Below, one piece after another: positions 1 through 8,446 of a stretch of 58,675 bases of DNA. Every line of letters begins with the position of its first letter. Positions within the stretch are counted from its first letter, which is position 1. This DNA is from Fibrobacter sp. GTDB lineage: Bacteria; Fibrobacterota; Fibrobacteria; Fibrobacterales; Fibrobacteraceae. The stretch lies in the NCBI GenBank assembly GCA_024689485.1, contig JAILDK010000087.1:1-58675 (forward strand), in the 5' to 3' direction. A program made the translations under genes and the position numbers. The notes beneath the pieces are model-generated. The model was not told the DNA's origin. It ran no database searches and was given only the letters and a program-made list of their open reading frames with translations.

Positions 1-51
1 GGCGGATTGATTTCGCAGGGATTGGGCTCGTCAATTTTTGAAAAAGTCTGA
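1..51 (+). CDS. 3' end of an upstream gene (partial)
   Basis: An open frame runs from the window edge to a TGA 8 bases before the next start. Only about 16 residues are visible, too few to identify. Frame 3 also stays open to a TGA at 39-41, so even the frame is uncertain. The same strand and tight spacing suggest it belongs to the polysaccharide operon that follows. Confidence 0.3.
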   Translation, partial: GGLISQGLGSSIFEKV

Positions 52-59
52 GAAATCAA

Positions 60-554
60 ATGAACCCGGATGCTCGTAAAAACAAGAAAAAAATTTTAGC
101 GGTCGCTTCGATTGGCGGTCACTGGATTCAGCTGTTGCGCATCACTGCTGGGCTTTCGTCTGATTATGAAGTCAGCTATGTCAGCTCCAACCCGAAATGG
201 GCGGAATCTGTCAATGGAAAATTCTATTCGATTTGTGAATTTTCTCGTTGGGACGCTTGGAAAATGTTTTTCTGCATCCCTTATGTGCTGATGATTCTGC
301 TGAAGGAAAAGCCTTACGTTGCCCTTTCGACAGGAGCGGCTCCGGGTCTTCTGGTTCTGCTTTTGGCGAAATATGTTTTTCGCAAGAAGACGATCTGGGT
401 AGACTCGATTGCCAATGTGGCGAAGCTCAGCGCCTGTGGAAGGTATGCTGTAAAGCTTGGCATTGATAGTGTTTATACCCAGTGGGAACACTTGGCGGTG
501 GGTAAAGTGAAGTTTGCAGGGAACGTCCTTGGCAAGTTGGGAGACGTCGAATGA
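60..554 (+). CDS. Alg14-like glycosyltransferase subunit (PssD/CpsF type)
   Basis: A 164-residue protein resembling the Alg14/PssD/CpsF family. In that family this subunit anchors and activates a separate Alg13-like catalytic subunit, and together they add a sugar from a UDP donor to a lipid-linked glycan at the inner membrane. Visible marks are the N-terminal Rossmann strand with SIGGH (residues 17-21), a hydrophobic segment near 70-82 and STGAAPG (90-96), which matches the donor-side loop of the family. It overlaps the next gene by ATGA, and that gene is the expected Alg13-like partner. The Shine-Dalgarno site is weak. The sugar transferred cannot be read from the sequence. Confidence 0.82.
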   Translation: MNPDARKNKKKILAVASIGGHWIQLLRITAGLSSDYEVSYVSSNPKWAESVNGKFYSICEFSRWDAWKMFFCIPYVLMILLKEKPYVALSTGAAPGLLVLLLAKYVFRKKTIWVDSIANVAKLSACGRYAVKLGIDSVYTQWEHLAVGKVKFAGNVLGKLGDVE

Positions 555-1024
555 TTTTTTGTACGATTGGAACCCAAGCCCCGTTTGATCGTTTTATTAA
601 AATGATCGATGCGGTTGCGCCTGCTCTTCAAGAAGAAGTTGTCGTTCAGACTCTGAAGGGTTCGTATGTTCCTCAACATGTGAAGGTTGTTGAATTTTTG
701 ACACCCAAGGAATTTAACGAACTTTTTGCCAAGGCTCGCTTGATAGTGGCCCATGCAGGAATGGGTACGATTATTTCTGCACTGTGCCAGGATAAGCCGA
801 TCATCGTGTTTCCGCGCCGTCGTGAATTGAACGAGCATCGGAGCAATCACCAGATTGCAACCGCGGACAAACTAAAAGAACTCGGCTATCTTTATACCGT
901 CGAAAATGAAGAACAGTTGAAAGAACTGCTTTTGACGGATAATCTGAAACCTCTTTGTCACATCGGTTCTGTAGCATCGCCTTCTTTGATTGAAGCTGTT
1001 CGTCACGATATCGAAACGCTTTGA
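551..1024 (+). CDS. Alg13-like glycosyltransferase catalytic subunit (PssE/CpsG type)
   Basis: A 157-residue protein matching the GT28 C-terminal fold of Alg13/PssE. Residues 4-10 (CTIGTQA) form the first strand-loop. HAGMGT (68-73) and the stretch RRELNEHRSNHQ (90-101) are the donor-nucleotide signature of GT28/MurG-like enzymes. Its start overlaps the stop of the Alg14-like gene by four bases, as expected for subunits of one enzyme. It probably adds an early sugar of the repeat unit. By family precedent the sugar is a hexose or N-acetylhexosamine, but this is not proven here. Confidence 0.85.
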   Translation: MIFCTIGTQAPFDRFIKMIDAVAPALQEEVVVQTLKGSYVPQHVKVVEFLTPKEFNELFAKARLIVAHAGMGTIISALCQDKPIIVFPRRRELNEHRSNHQIATADKLKELGYLYTVENEEQLKELLLTDNLKPLCHIGSVASPSLIEAVRHDIETL

Positions 1025-1046
1025 CCGATCAAGTGGGGGAACACTT

Positions 1047-2108
1047 GTGAAAACAGTTTTGTTTTTTCCTCAGGCGAAGACCCAGGAAAATTTTTACTTA
1101 GGAAATTTGTCGCGGACCATTTCGTCTCAGAATGAAGCGGTCGGTGTGAATCAACTTTTTCACGGACAGTGGAAAAAGTTTTTTTCTGCAAGCGTTTGCC
1201 ATTTGAACTGGCTCGAAAATGTGCGTGGAAAAAATGAAGTCCACTGCCTCGCCAACTTTCTTTTCCGTTTGGGATTTTTGATTTGCCTTAAGCTGTTTCG
1301 TAAAAAGATCGTTTGGACGGCGCACAACAAGGTGGCGCACGATCAAAAGCGCGGCAGAAAATACTCTCAAATTTTGATGAAGCTTTTGATGGCGTGGAGC
1401 GATAAGATCCATGTCCTATGTGAAGCGACGCTCCGAGAAATTCCGGGTCTAGAAAAGTATCAGTCGAAAGTCGTCTGCATTCCGCACGGGGATTATTTTG
1501 AAAACTTCGGCAGCGGTACGGTGAACATTCGAGAAAAATACGGAATGGATCCTTCCAAGAAGATCATCTTTTTTACGGGCAAAATAGGTCCGTATAAAAA
1601 TTTGGATTTGCTGATCGAAAGCTTTAATCGTTCGCACTTGGCGGATTCGAGCTTTGCCCTGCTGATCTGTGGCGCTTGCAAGGATTCAGCTTACAGGGAA
1701 AAAATCTCTGCAAAGGTTCAAGCGTCTCCGAGCGTTTATGCGGATTTCCATTTTGTGGAAAACGATTGCATGGGCGATTATTTGACACAGTCGGACTTGT
1801 TGATTGCCCCGTATGATATTTCAAGCTCCTTGAATTCGGGAACGATGTGGATGGCTTTTTCTTACCACAAGACGATGGTCCTCCCGGAAATCGGTTGCGT
1901 GCAAGGGGAAAAGGCAATTGTGGAAAACGCTTTTGTTTACCGCTATGCTTCGGCTGCGGAACATGCAGAGAAATTGTGCGAAGTCATGGAAAAACTCAAA
2001 GCCGAAACCGCCGAGTCTCTTTCGGAAAAAGGAAATCGGCTATATTCCTATATGCAGACGAAATCGTGGGAATCGCACAAACAAGAATGGCTTTCGCTTT
2101 ATGATTAA
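1047..2108 (+). CDS. GT-B glycosyltransferase (GT4-like)
   Basis: A 353-residue predicted retaining GT-B enzyme. The C-terminal half has the family's donor site: FFTGKIGPYKNLDLLIESF for the linker strand, then SDLLIAPYD and a Ser/Asn-rich loop before the acidic region. The reading frame is open further upstream, but I chose GTG at 1047 because GGGGA lies six bases before it and the start then falls just after the previous stop. Starting at the upstream ATG (990) would overlap the previous gene by 35 bases and add an implausible N-terminus. The acceptor is unknown, but the operon position indicates surface-glycan assembly. Confidence 0.8.
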   Translation: MKTVLFFPQAKTQENFYLGNLSRTISSQNEAVGVNQLFHGQWKKFFSASVCHLNWLENVRGKNEVHCLANFLFRLGFLICLKLFRKKIVWTAHNKVAHDQKRGRKYSQILMKLLMAWSDKIHVLCEATLREIPGLEKYQSKVVCIPHGDYFENFGSGTVNIREKYGMDPSKKIIFFTGKIGPYKNLDLLIESFNRSHLADSSFALLICGACKDSAYREKISAKVQASPSVYADFHFVENDCMGDYLTQSDLLIAPYDISSSLNSGTMWMAFSYHKTMVLPEIGCVQGEKAIVENAFVYRYASAAEHAEKLCEVMEKLKAETAESLSEKGNRLYSYMQTKSWESHKQEWLSLYD

Positions 2109-3303
2109 AGAATCGCTTCGGAAAAACGGAATCGGAAAATACCTGAAATGGCTCTGCATTTTCTTCAAATGCTGTCTCGCGAAAATCGCTCTTTTGGGGT
2201 TGAAGAAAAAATATTCCCATGTGTGGGTCTTTGCCGAACGCGGCGTGGATGCGCGCGATAACGCGCTGCACCTGTTTCGCTATGTGCAAAAAGAATGCCC
2301 TCAGGTAAAGGCTTTTTACATCATTTCGAAGGATTCCCCGGACCGTAAGAATTTTGAGTCCACAGATCACTTGGTAGATTTTGGCTCTTGGAAACATTAT
2401 CTGCTTTATTTGGCGGCAGAAGCCAAAGTCAGCGCTCACATTTTCGGTGGCGCTCCGGAACACAATCTTTTTTTGCGCATGGCAAAGGTCAAGCTGCTGA
2501 AGAAAATCTTTGTGACGGGTAAGTATATCTTTTTACAGCACGGCGTTACCCAGGCAGATGGCCCGTGGCTGCATGAAGATAAAGTTCACTTTGATCTTTT
2601 TATAACGGTTTCGGATCGCGAAACGAAATACATTATTGACTGTTTTGGGCATGCTCCGGAAGTGGTGAAAACGGTGGGATTTGCACGTTACGACGCTTTA
2701 CCGTTAAAGCATTCCCCGTCAAAGAAAATCCTTTTGATGCCGACGTGGCGTCATTTCCTTTCGGGAATCTCTGCGGAAAAATTCAAGACGTCCAAGTATT
2801 TTCAGAACATTTGCGGACTGATTCAGAATGCACGTTTGCAAAGTCTTCTCAAACAATATGGCTACCAGTTGATTTTTTATCCGCACTTTGAATTGCAAAA
2901 GTTTCTTTCGGATTTTCAGGGTCAAAATGAGCAGACCGTTTTCGCATCGTTTCAAAATTTTGACGTGCAAAAACTGATGATCGATTGCGACTTGATGATT
3001 ACCGATTATTCAAGCGTCCAGTTTGATTTCTCATATATGAAAAAGCCGATTGTCCTTTTTCAGTTTGACCGCGACGAATATCATGCGGGGCATCAGGGCG
3101 TCGGCTATTTCGATCCGGACCGCGATGGCTTTGGACCGGTCGGTTTGAATGTGGAACAGACCGTGGACCTAGTGGCGGGTTACTTGGAAAGAAACTGCGA
3201 ACTCGAAGACCGCTACGCGGAACGGATTGATTCGTTCTTCAAATACAATGATGCAGAAAACTGCAAACGGAATTTTGAAGTCATTCAGGAAATTTTGAAA
3301 TGA
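2101..3303 (+). CDS. CDP-glycerol glycerophosphotransferase family protein (TagF/TagB-like)
   Basis: A 400-residue protein of the family that transfers glycerol-phosphate or related polyol-phosphate from CDP-activated donors to a polymer at the membrane. The diagnostic segment ITDYSSVQFDFSYMKKP is near residue 300, preceded by FLQHGVTQ and MPTWRHF, which correspond to the HG-T and PT-R motifs of the family. I chose ATG 2101 because it overlaps the previous stop by eight bases; the open frame upstream is the previous gene read out of phase. A short hydrophobic stretch near residues 15-32 may associate with the membrane. A second family member lies at 8447-9577 and a CDP-glycerol-forming enzyme at 12192. 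Confidence 0.85.
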   Translation: MIKESLRKNGIGKYLKWLCIFFKCCLAKIALLGLKKKYSHVWVFAERGVDARDNALHLFRYVQKECPQVKAFYIISKDSPDRKNFESTDHLVDFGSWKHYLLYLAAEAKVSAHIFGGAPEHNLFLRMAKVKLLKKIFVTGKYIFLQHGVTQADGPWLHEDKVHFDLFITVSDRETKYIIDCFGHAPEVVKTVGFARYDALPLKHSPSKKILLMPTWRHFLSGISAEKFKTSKYFQNICGLIQNARLQSLLKQYGYQLIFYPHFELQKFLSDFQGQNEQTVFASFQNFDVQKLMIDCDLMITDYSSVQFDFSYMKKPIVLFQFDRDEYHAGHQGVGYFDPDRDGFGPVGLNVEQTVDLVAGYLERNCELEDRYAERIDSFFKYNDAENCKRNFEVIQEILK

Positions 3304-4436
3304 AAGTTTTGTTCGTTTTTAATAAGCCGTTTGATCCGTTTGCAGGAGGCGTTGAACGCGTAACTGCTTCGGTAATGCAGGGACTTGCAGAAGAAGGATG
3401 GGAAACGTTTTATTTGCAGGATACTGGAACGGAACTGTTTGAAAACGGAACCCCTGTGGATGTCCAGAAGTTTTTTGAAGAGCATGCGATTGATGTCGTC
3501 GTGCAACAGCTTGCGTATAACGGCGTTGTGGCGCGTTATCTGTCTCAAGAGAATTTGAAAATCCCTTATGTTGTCGCTTGGCATACGGCTCCGCCGACTT
3601 GGATAAAGTCCTGGCGGGTGGCGGCAACGCCTTCTTTTAAAGGTTTTGGCGGCGAAGCGAAGCGCCTTCTTCGATTGGCTTTTTTCCCGTTGTTTTATTA
3701 CAAGGAAATCAAACGCTTTCTGATGCGGTGGGAAGGTGTTTTGCCGCGAACTTCACGAGTCCTGCTCCTTTCTAACTCTATTTCCCCGGATTTTCAGAAA
3801 CTTCTTCGCTTGCCTGCAGATAAGATCAGCGCCATTCCAAACCCCCTGTCTTTTCCTGAAATTGCGAACCCAGAAATCTTAGACCACAAAGAAAAGGAAG
3901 TGGTAATCGTTTCGCGGATGGTGGATTTGTGTAAGCGAATCTCGCTTGCGTTAAAAATTTGGCATTTGGTCGAAGCGGATTCGGCTTCGAATGGCTGGCG
4001 CTTGAAAATTATCGGCGAAGGGGAAAATCTACAAGCGTACAAGAAATTGGCGAAGAAGTTGAATTTGCAACGGGTGGAATTTTTAGGTCGTCAGAATCCA
4101 CAGCCCTATTATCAAAAAGCATCGCTTGCCATGATGACGTCTTCCTTTGAAGGCTGGGGTTTGACTCTTACAGAATCGCAGCAGTTTGGAGCTGTTCCGC
4201 TCGCCTTTGGCAGCTATGCTTCTGCAAAGGACATCATTACGGACGGGGAAAACGGCTTTTTGATTCCGTATGGGAATCTTTCGCTGTATGCGAAACGTCT
4301 TCTCGAACTGATGCAGGATTCCGACAAGCGCATTCAAATGGCGAAGAACTGCTTGGAATCGGCGCATCGTTTTGAAATCCAAAAGATCGTTCCGCAGTGG
4401 AAAAAGCTCTTGCAGGATGTGGCCTCGAAAAGGTAA
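3300..4436 (+). CDS. Glycosyltransferase family 4
   Basis: A 378-residue GT-B enzyme. The N-terminal domain begins with FNKPFDPFAGGVERV, the glycine loop typical of GT4. The donor domain has VIVSRMVDLCKRISLALKIW, GEGENLQAYKKLAKKL, VEFLGRQN and SSFEGWGLTLTESQQFGAVP, which contains the EX7E-type element (about residues 283-295). ATGA overlap with the previous gene. It is probably a retaining hexosyltransferase of the surface polysaccharide; the specific sugar is not deducible. Confidence 0.88.
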   Translation: MKVLFVFNKPFDPFAGGVERVTASVMQGLAEEGWETFYLQDTGTELFENGTPVDVQKFFEEHAIDVVVQQLAYNGVVARYLSQENLKIPYVVAWHTAPPTWIKSWRVAATPSFKGFGGEAKRLLRLAFFPLFYYKEIKRFLMRWEGVLPRTSRVLLLSNSISPDFQKLLRLPADKISAIPNPLSFPEIANPEILDHKEKEVVIVSRMVDLCKRISLALKIWHLVEADSASNGWRLKIIGEGENLQAYKKLAKKLNLQRVEFLGRQNPQPYYQKASLAMMTSSFEGWGLTLTESQQFGAVPLAFGSYASAKDIITDGENGFLIPYGNLSLYAKRLLELMQDSDKRIQMAKNCLESAHRFEIQKIVPQWKKLLQDVASKR

Positions 4437-4441
4437 CTCCC

Positions 4442-5209
4442 ATGCTCTGGATTTTACTCTTTTCCCAACTGATGTATTCTAGCCTGCCGGTTCCAACGGA
4501 TGCTTTGCAAAAGGTGGATTCTTGGATTGAAAAATCTTCGCTTGCTGCGTGGGATGAAGATTCGAGCGGAACATTTTTGCGCTTAAAATATCCGGAAGGT
4601 TGTGTGGGAACTTCTAGGAAGACGGGATGTGCTCTTCAGTTCTCACTTCCCTTGGACGATTTACAGGCAAATGAATTGTGGAGCTCTTACGAAGTATTTT
4701 TTGAAGATGGCTTCGACTTTCGAAAGGGCGGTAAATTGCCGGGATTTTGCGGTGGAAAATGTTATACGGGGGGTGATAAACCGAAAGATGCAGACGGTTG
4801 GAGTAACCGGATCATGTGGAAAAAAGACGGCTTTTTGACCCAGTATGTTTACCATTTTAAGCAGGCTCGTAAATACGCAGACAATATCGTTTGGAATCTG
4901 AATGGGACCAAAGAGCGTAAAAAGATAGAGACAGGAAAATGGCATCGGATTGTGATGCATGTGACGCTCAATGATGTAGAAGGTTCTACTGTCCGCGATA
5001 ATGGGCGTTTGCAGACCTGGTTCGATGGGGATCTTGTCGTGGATGTGGATACGCTTCGCTTGCGCAATCGTGCGGATCAGACGATCGATCGCTTTTATTT
5101 TTCCACCTTTCACGGAGGCGGCGATCCTTCTTATGCGCCGCGGTGGGATTCCTTTATTCGTTTTCGAAATCTTCAGATTGTTCGAGAAGAGAAGGATCTT
5201 CTTCTGTAG
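4442..5209 (+). CDS. Secreted polysaccharide lyase 14-like protein
   Basis: A 255-residue protein starting with a short signal peptide (hydrophobic core LWILLFSQLMYSSL). The rest is a beta-jelly-roll resembling the PL14/alginate-lyase-like family, with the FRKGGKLPGFCGG segment, GWSNRIMW, a KWHRIVMHVTLN strand and a late W-F-D-G-DLVV strand. Family members cleave or bind uronic-acid glycans; catalytic activity here is inferred. ATG 4442 follows AAAGG and makes a proper signal peptide, whereas the ATG at 4397 lies inside the previous gene. The 3' end overlaps the convergent polymerase gene by 56 bases. Finding it inside a biosynthesis locus recalls AlgL in alginate synthesis. Confidence 0.7.
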   Translation: MLWILLFSQLMYSSLPVPTDALQKVDSWIEKSSLAAWDEDSSGTFLRLKYPEGCVGTSRKTGCALQFSLPLDDLQANELWSSYEVFFEDGFDFRKGGKLPGFCGGKCYTGGDKPKDADGWSNRIMWKKDGFLTQYVYHFKQARKYADNIVWNLNGTKERKKIETGKWHRIVMHVTLNDVEGSTVRDNGRLQTWFDGDLVVDVDTLRLRNRADQTIDRFYFSTFHGGGDPSYAPRWDSFIRFRNLQIVREEKDLLL

Positions 5210-6563
5210 CTTCGGCTTCTTCGAGTGCCTGGGCTTCAGCGGTTTCTTGCACTTCGCGGTGTAAAAAGCCGAGGGAGGTTCCAATGAACAAAAGACACAT
5301 TTCGGTGTTTCTGCCGATTTCTCCGGAAAGGATCAAAAATACAACGAGTAACGAAGTCTCGAGCATTCCTTGCATCGCTAATCGAGGGTGCTCTTTTCGT
5401 TGCACAAAGAAGGTGATGAAAATTTCTCCATAGAAAATCAGGAGTGCAAAGGCTCCAAAAAGACCGATGTCGAGGAGGGTGTAGAATATGATGGATTCAA
5501 GACCTTGAGTTTCTTCCTTGGAGTAGTACATGTTTCCTCTGTCGCCCGCATTGGCGAGGATAGAGTGGTTCGTGTAATACAACCCATGACCGAACAAGGG
5601 CTTATTGGCGAATTCCACCAAGGTAAACAGCAACTGCTGTTGGCGAAGCTCAAGAGAACTGCCACCTTCTTTAGACGAAAACGAGACTATCGCGTAGGAA
5701 GATAGGCTGACCGCCATCACTCCGTATAAAATCAGGGCGAGTAATTTTTTTCGGAAGGAAAGGGAATTCGTAAAATAGATGAGGCTTCCGAGGAGAACAC
5801 AACCCAAAGAGGTTCTTGACCCAGAAAGCAGAATCGTAATCAGTAAAGCGCCCAAAACGACTTTTTCACGATGGAGGTTGAACTTTTCTTTTGCATCCTT
5901 CAAGTAGGAGAGAGAAAAGAGGAACATGGTGGAAAGTAATGTTCCCAAAACCGTAGGGTGCTTTGTCGTAATGGAAATGCGCGTTCTCCAACTGGAGGTG
6001 CCGAAACCGTTGGTGATGCCGGCTGGTCCAAACATGTCTTTGGCTTTTGTGGAAGGGAACGCGGTAGCAATCGCTTCTCGAATGTAATTGTGGTTGAGGA
6101 GGTATTCGAAGAAACCGAAGCCGCAATAGACAAGGAAAAAAGTGAAGAGAATGCGAACGACTCTTTGCTCTTCCACTTCTTTCGCGCAAATAAAGACGGC
6201 GACTATGGGAATGTATTTGTCAAAGCAGTAACGGAAAACCTCGTAATAGTCATGCCCCCCACCTCCATTGGTGTAGGTAGTGATGAAGTAAGCTGCAAAA
6301 ATGGCGAAGAGTCCAAATTTAATGGGAAATTTCAGAAAATTCTTTTTGAATTCGTGAAAATTGAACAGCAGTTCTTTGCCAAAAAATAGATAGGGCAAAA
6401 GTTGGAATGGGGTCAGCTCCGGCTTTACGATGAGGGTGACATTGATGTAAAAGAAAACATTTACAAAAATGAGAGCGATCAGTTGTTGTTCTCGGGAGCC
6501 TTTTAGAATAAAAAAGACTAAAACGAAAAAGAAGATATAGGCGGCAAGAGATAAAAGAATCAT
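5154..6563 (-). CDS. O-antigen polymerase/ligase-like membrane protein
   Basis: A 469-residue protein with about ten to twelve hydrophobic segments from residue 3 to about 440, and a large polar loop between about residues 300 and 375 containing the GHGLYYTNHSI segment. This is the layout of Wzy polymerases and WaaL ligases, which join oligosaccharide units at the periplasmic face. LLSGSRTS (about 245-252) resembles the SGSRT element conserved in the Wzy_C family. The tail is acidic (EEAEATEEDPSLLEQSEDFENE region). The 3' end overlaps the lyase gene on the other strand. Polymerase fits better than ligase given the flippase upstream, but sequence alone cannot settle this. Confidence 0.75.
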   Translation of the reverse strand: MILLSLAAYIFFFVLVFFILKGSREQQLIALIFVNVFFYINVTLIVKPELTPFQLLPYLFFGKELLFNFHEFKKNFLKFPIKFGLFAIFAAYFITTYTNGGGGHDYYEVFRYCFDKYIPIVAVFICAKEVEEQRVVRILFTFFLVYCGFGFFEYLLNHNYIREAIATAFPSTKAKDMFGPAGITNGFGTSSWRTRISITTKHPTVLGTLLSTMFLFSLSYLKDAKEKFNLHREKVVLGALLITILLSGSRTSLGCVLLGSLIYFTNSLSFRKKLLALILYGVMAVSLSSYAIVSFSSKEGGSSLELRQQQLLFTLVEFANKPLFGHGLYYTNHSILANAGDRGNMYYSKEETQGLESIIFYTLLDIGLFGAFALLIFYGEIFITFFVQRKEHPRLAMQGMLETSLLVVFLILSGEIGRNTEMCLLFIGTSLGFLHREVQETAEAQALEEAEATEEDPSLLEQSEDFENE

Positions 6564-6572
6564 GCTCTTTTC

Positions 6573-7556
6573 CTATTTCGCAAGTATTTTCCGCTTAGCC
6601 TTGTCGTATTTGATGAAGAACCAATATAAAAGAGGGAAGAACAAGAATGTTCTTGCTCGGAATCTTTCTGAAATACGCAAGAGGGATGAGTTGTTGCGAT
6701 AGACTGCCGCATGACGCTTTTGGATTTCATCCAGTAATTCTTGATGGTTTCCTTTTTGGCGAGTTACAAAGCAGTAGCGCTTGGCGGAAAAATTCAAAAA
6801 GCTCAGGACGGCGCTGCGCAAAATATCGGTAGAACCGTTTTCCTTGTAAAATTGGATGGCTTCCATCTTTGCATCCAGGCCGTTCAAGGATCTTGGATCG
6901 GTGATCGCTTGGGAAATTCCCGTCGTTCGAATGAAGTAGTAATATAATTCCTGAGAGGTGAATGTCACCTTGTTTGCCGCATAAAGAGCTTTATAGGAAA
7001 AAAATTCGTCTTCGTTGAATTTGCCGACTTCAAATCGGAGATGGTCAAAAAGGCTGCGTTTGTACAGCTTATCCCAGGCGACAACGGTTTGCGTCGCGTA
7101 TTGGCTTTGATAAAGGCGCTTTGCCGCATCCTTGCCAGAAAGTGTATGGATGACTGGCGCTTTGCTAGAGGGCGAAACTGTTTCGGTAAACGGGGTGAAA
7201 TTGCAAACGGAAATATCCGCGTCGTTGCTTTTCAAAAGTTCGAAGAGCGTCGAAATCATTTCCGGATGGATGTAATCATCGGAATCGATAAAGGAAATGA
7301 ATTCCCCGTTTGCGATGTCGAGCCCCGCATTTCGTGCGTCGGAAAGTCCGCCATTCTTTTTGTGCACCACTCGGATTCGGGAATCCTTTTCAGCGTAATT
7401 GTCGCAGATTTGGGGACAGTTATCCGGAGAACCATCATCGACCAGAATGATTTCCAAATGGCGATAGGATTGCTTGAGGATGCTGTCTATGCAACGAGAT
7501 AGATAGGCTTCGACCTTGTAAATGGGGACGATGATAGAAATCAGAGGCGAATCCAT
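6573..7556 (-). CDS. Glycosyltransferase family 2
   Basis: A 327-residue GT-A enzyme with the classic N-terminus SIIVPIYKVEAYLSRCIDSI, the nucleotide-binding DDGS (40-43), GGLSDARN (69-76) and the metal-binding DSDD (91-94). Family 2 enzymes are inverting transferases using UDP or GDP sugars at the cytoplasmic face. The C-terminal end is basic with a hydrophobic patch near residues 305-317, suggesting membrane attachment. It sits nine bases after the stop-start junction with the polymerase gene. The sugar is unknown. Confidence 0.9.
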   Translation of the reverse strand: MDSPLISIIVPIYKVEAYLSRCIDSILKQSYRHLEIILVDDGSPDNCPQICDNYAEKDSRIRVVHKKNGGLSDARNAGLDIANGEFISFIDSDDYIHPEMISTLFELLKSNDADISVCNFTPFTETVSPSSKAPVIHTLSGKDAAKRLYQSQYATQTVVAWDKLYKRSLFDHLRFEVGKFNEDEFFSYKALYAANKVTFTSQELYYYFIRTTGISQAITDPRSLNGLDAKMEAIQFYKENGSTDILRSAVLSFLNFSAKRYCFVTRQKGNHQELLDEIQKRHAAVYRNNSSLLRISERFRARTFLFFPLLYWFFIKYDKAKRKILAK

Positions 7557-7560
7557 GCGT

Positions 7561-8427
7561 TTATTCTCTTCTTAACTCGTCGAGTTTATCCAAGAGCGCT
7601 GCCGATTGGGTGACGGAAATCTTTCGGCAAAAGAAGCATTTGCTTTGGATAATGTCGTCGTAATCGTCGATGTGAAGTGTACGGGGCAGGGGCTCTTTGG
7701 GAACCTTTCTTGTCCAATCGATATAACGCAAATTGTTCGGTACAATTTGACTTGCCATAGGACCGTTCATGATGATCATGTGGAAGAAGGATTCATCTGG
7801 AACAAAGGTCAAATAGAATCGTCGGACGAAAGAGCGGTGGGTCTTGCAAAAATGGAGGACGTAATGCACGACTTCTTGGCTGAGCGAAAACCATTGCGAG
7901 CCGTAGTAAAATTTTTCTTGGAGCGGTTTACGAATGGTGATGTAGGGAAGAAGTCTTTTTTGGATATCGTCTGTATGCCAAAGGATGTTCTTCCATTTGC
8001 CGCGTCGGTTGATGATGTCGTTGAAAGTGTAAATCTTTAAACGCCACTCAAATGGAGTGCCGTCTGCGATGTCGAGGTAGCTTTTGGTCGTGTTATTGAA
8101 AAATTCGTCAAACTTTTCGTTGGTGGAGCAAAAGTAATCTGCGCCGGAAAGCAAATGGAAATAGTCGAAGTGTTTGAAACTGTCGGCTTCTTTCAAAAGA
8201 TGGAGAGTTGCCTTGACAAGGCTAAATCCGCCCCAGTTGCAACTGACTCTTTTTTTAATCAGGGTGCAGTTGGGAATCTCTTCAAGACTCGAAAAATCTT
8301 CCTTGGACTTTTTATCGATGTGTACGAAAAAATAATGATTCGGGGAAACGAGGCTTTTAATAAGCCGAGCGACATGTGCTGGGTTGTTATGCGCGAGAAT
8401 CAAAAATGCATGAGTCTTGGAGTCCAT
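7561..8427 (-). CDS. GT14 beta-1,6-N-acetylglucosaminyltransferase-like (core-2/I-branching) enzyme
   Basis: A 288-residue protein of the Branch/core-2 family. The features are AFLILAHNNPAHVARLI at the N-terminus, YFFVHIDKKS, the CNWGGFSLVKATLHLL block, FHLLSGADY and FYYGSQWFSLS, followed by a FVPDESFFHMII segment with the expected acidic residues. Bacterial members add N-acetylhexosamine or xylose branches to surface glycans. I chose ATG 8427, which lies 19 bases after the upstream gene's stop; the longer open frame to 8568 would overlap that gene. A distal Cys-rich CFFCRK motif near the C-terminus is unusual. Confidence 0.83.
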   Translation of the reverse strand: MDSKTHAFLILAHNNPAHVARLIKSLVSPNHYFFVHIDKKSKEDFSSLEEIPNCTLIKKRVSCNWGGFSLVKATLHLLKEADSFKHFDYFHLLSGADYFCSTNEKFDEFFNNTTKSYLDIADGTPFEWRLKIYTFNDIINRRGKWKNILWHTDDIQKRLLPYITIRKPLQEKFYYGSQWFSLSQEVVHYVLHFCKTHRSFVRRFYLTFVPDESFFHMIIMNGPMASQIVPNNLRYIDWTRKVPKEPLPRTLHIDDYDDIIQSKCFFCRKISVTQSAALLDKLDELRRE

Positions 8428-8446
8428 ATGATCTAAATATAGGTAT

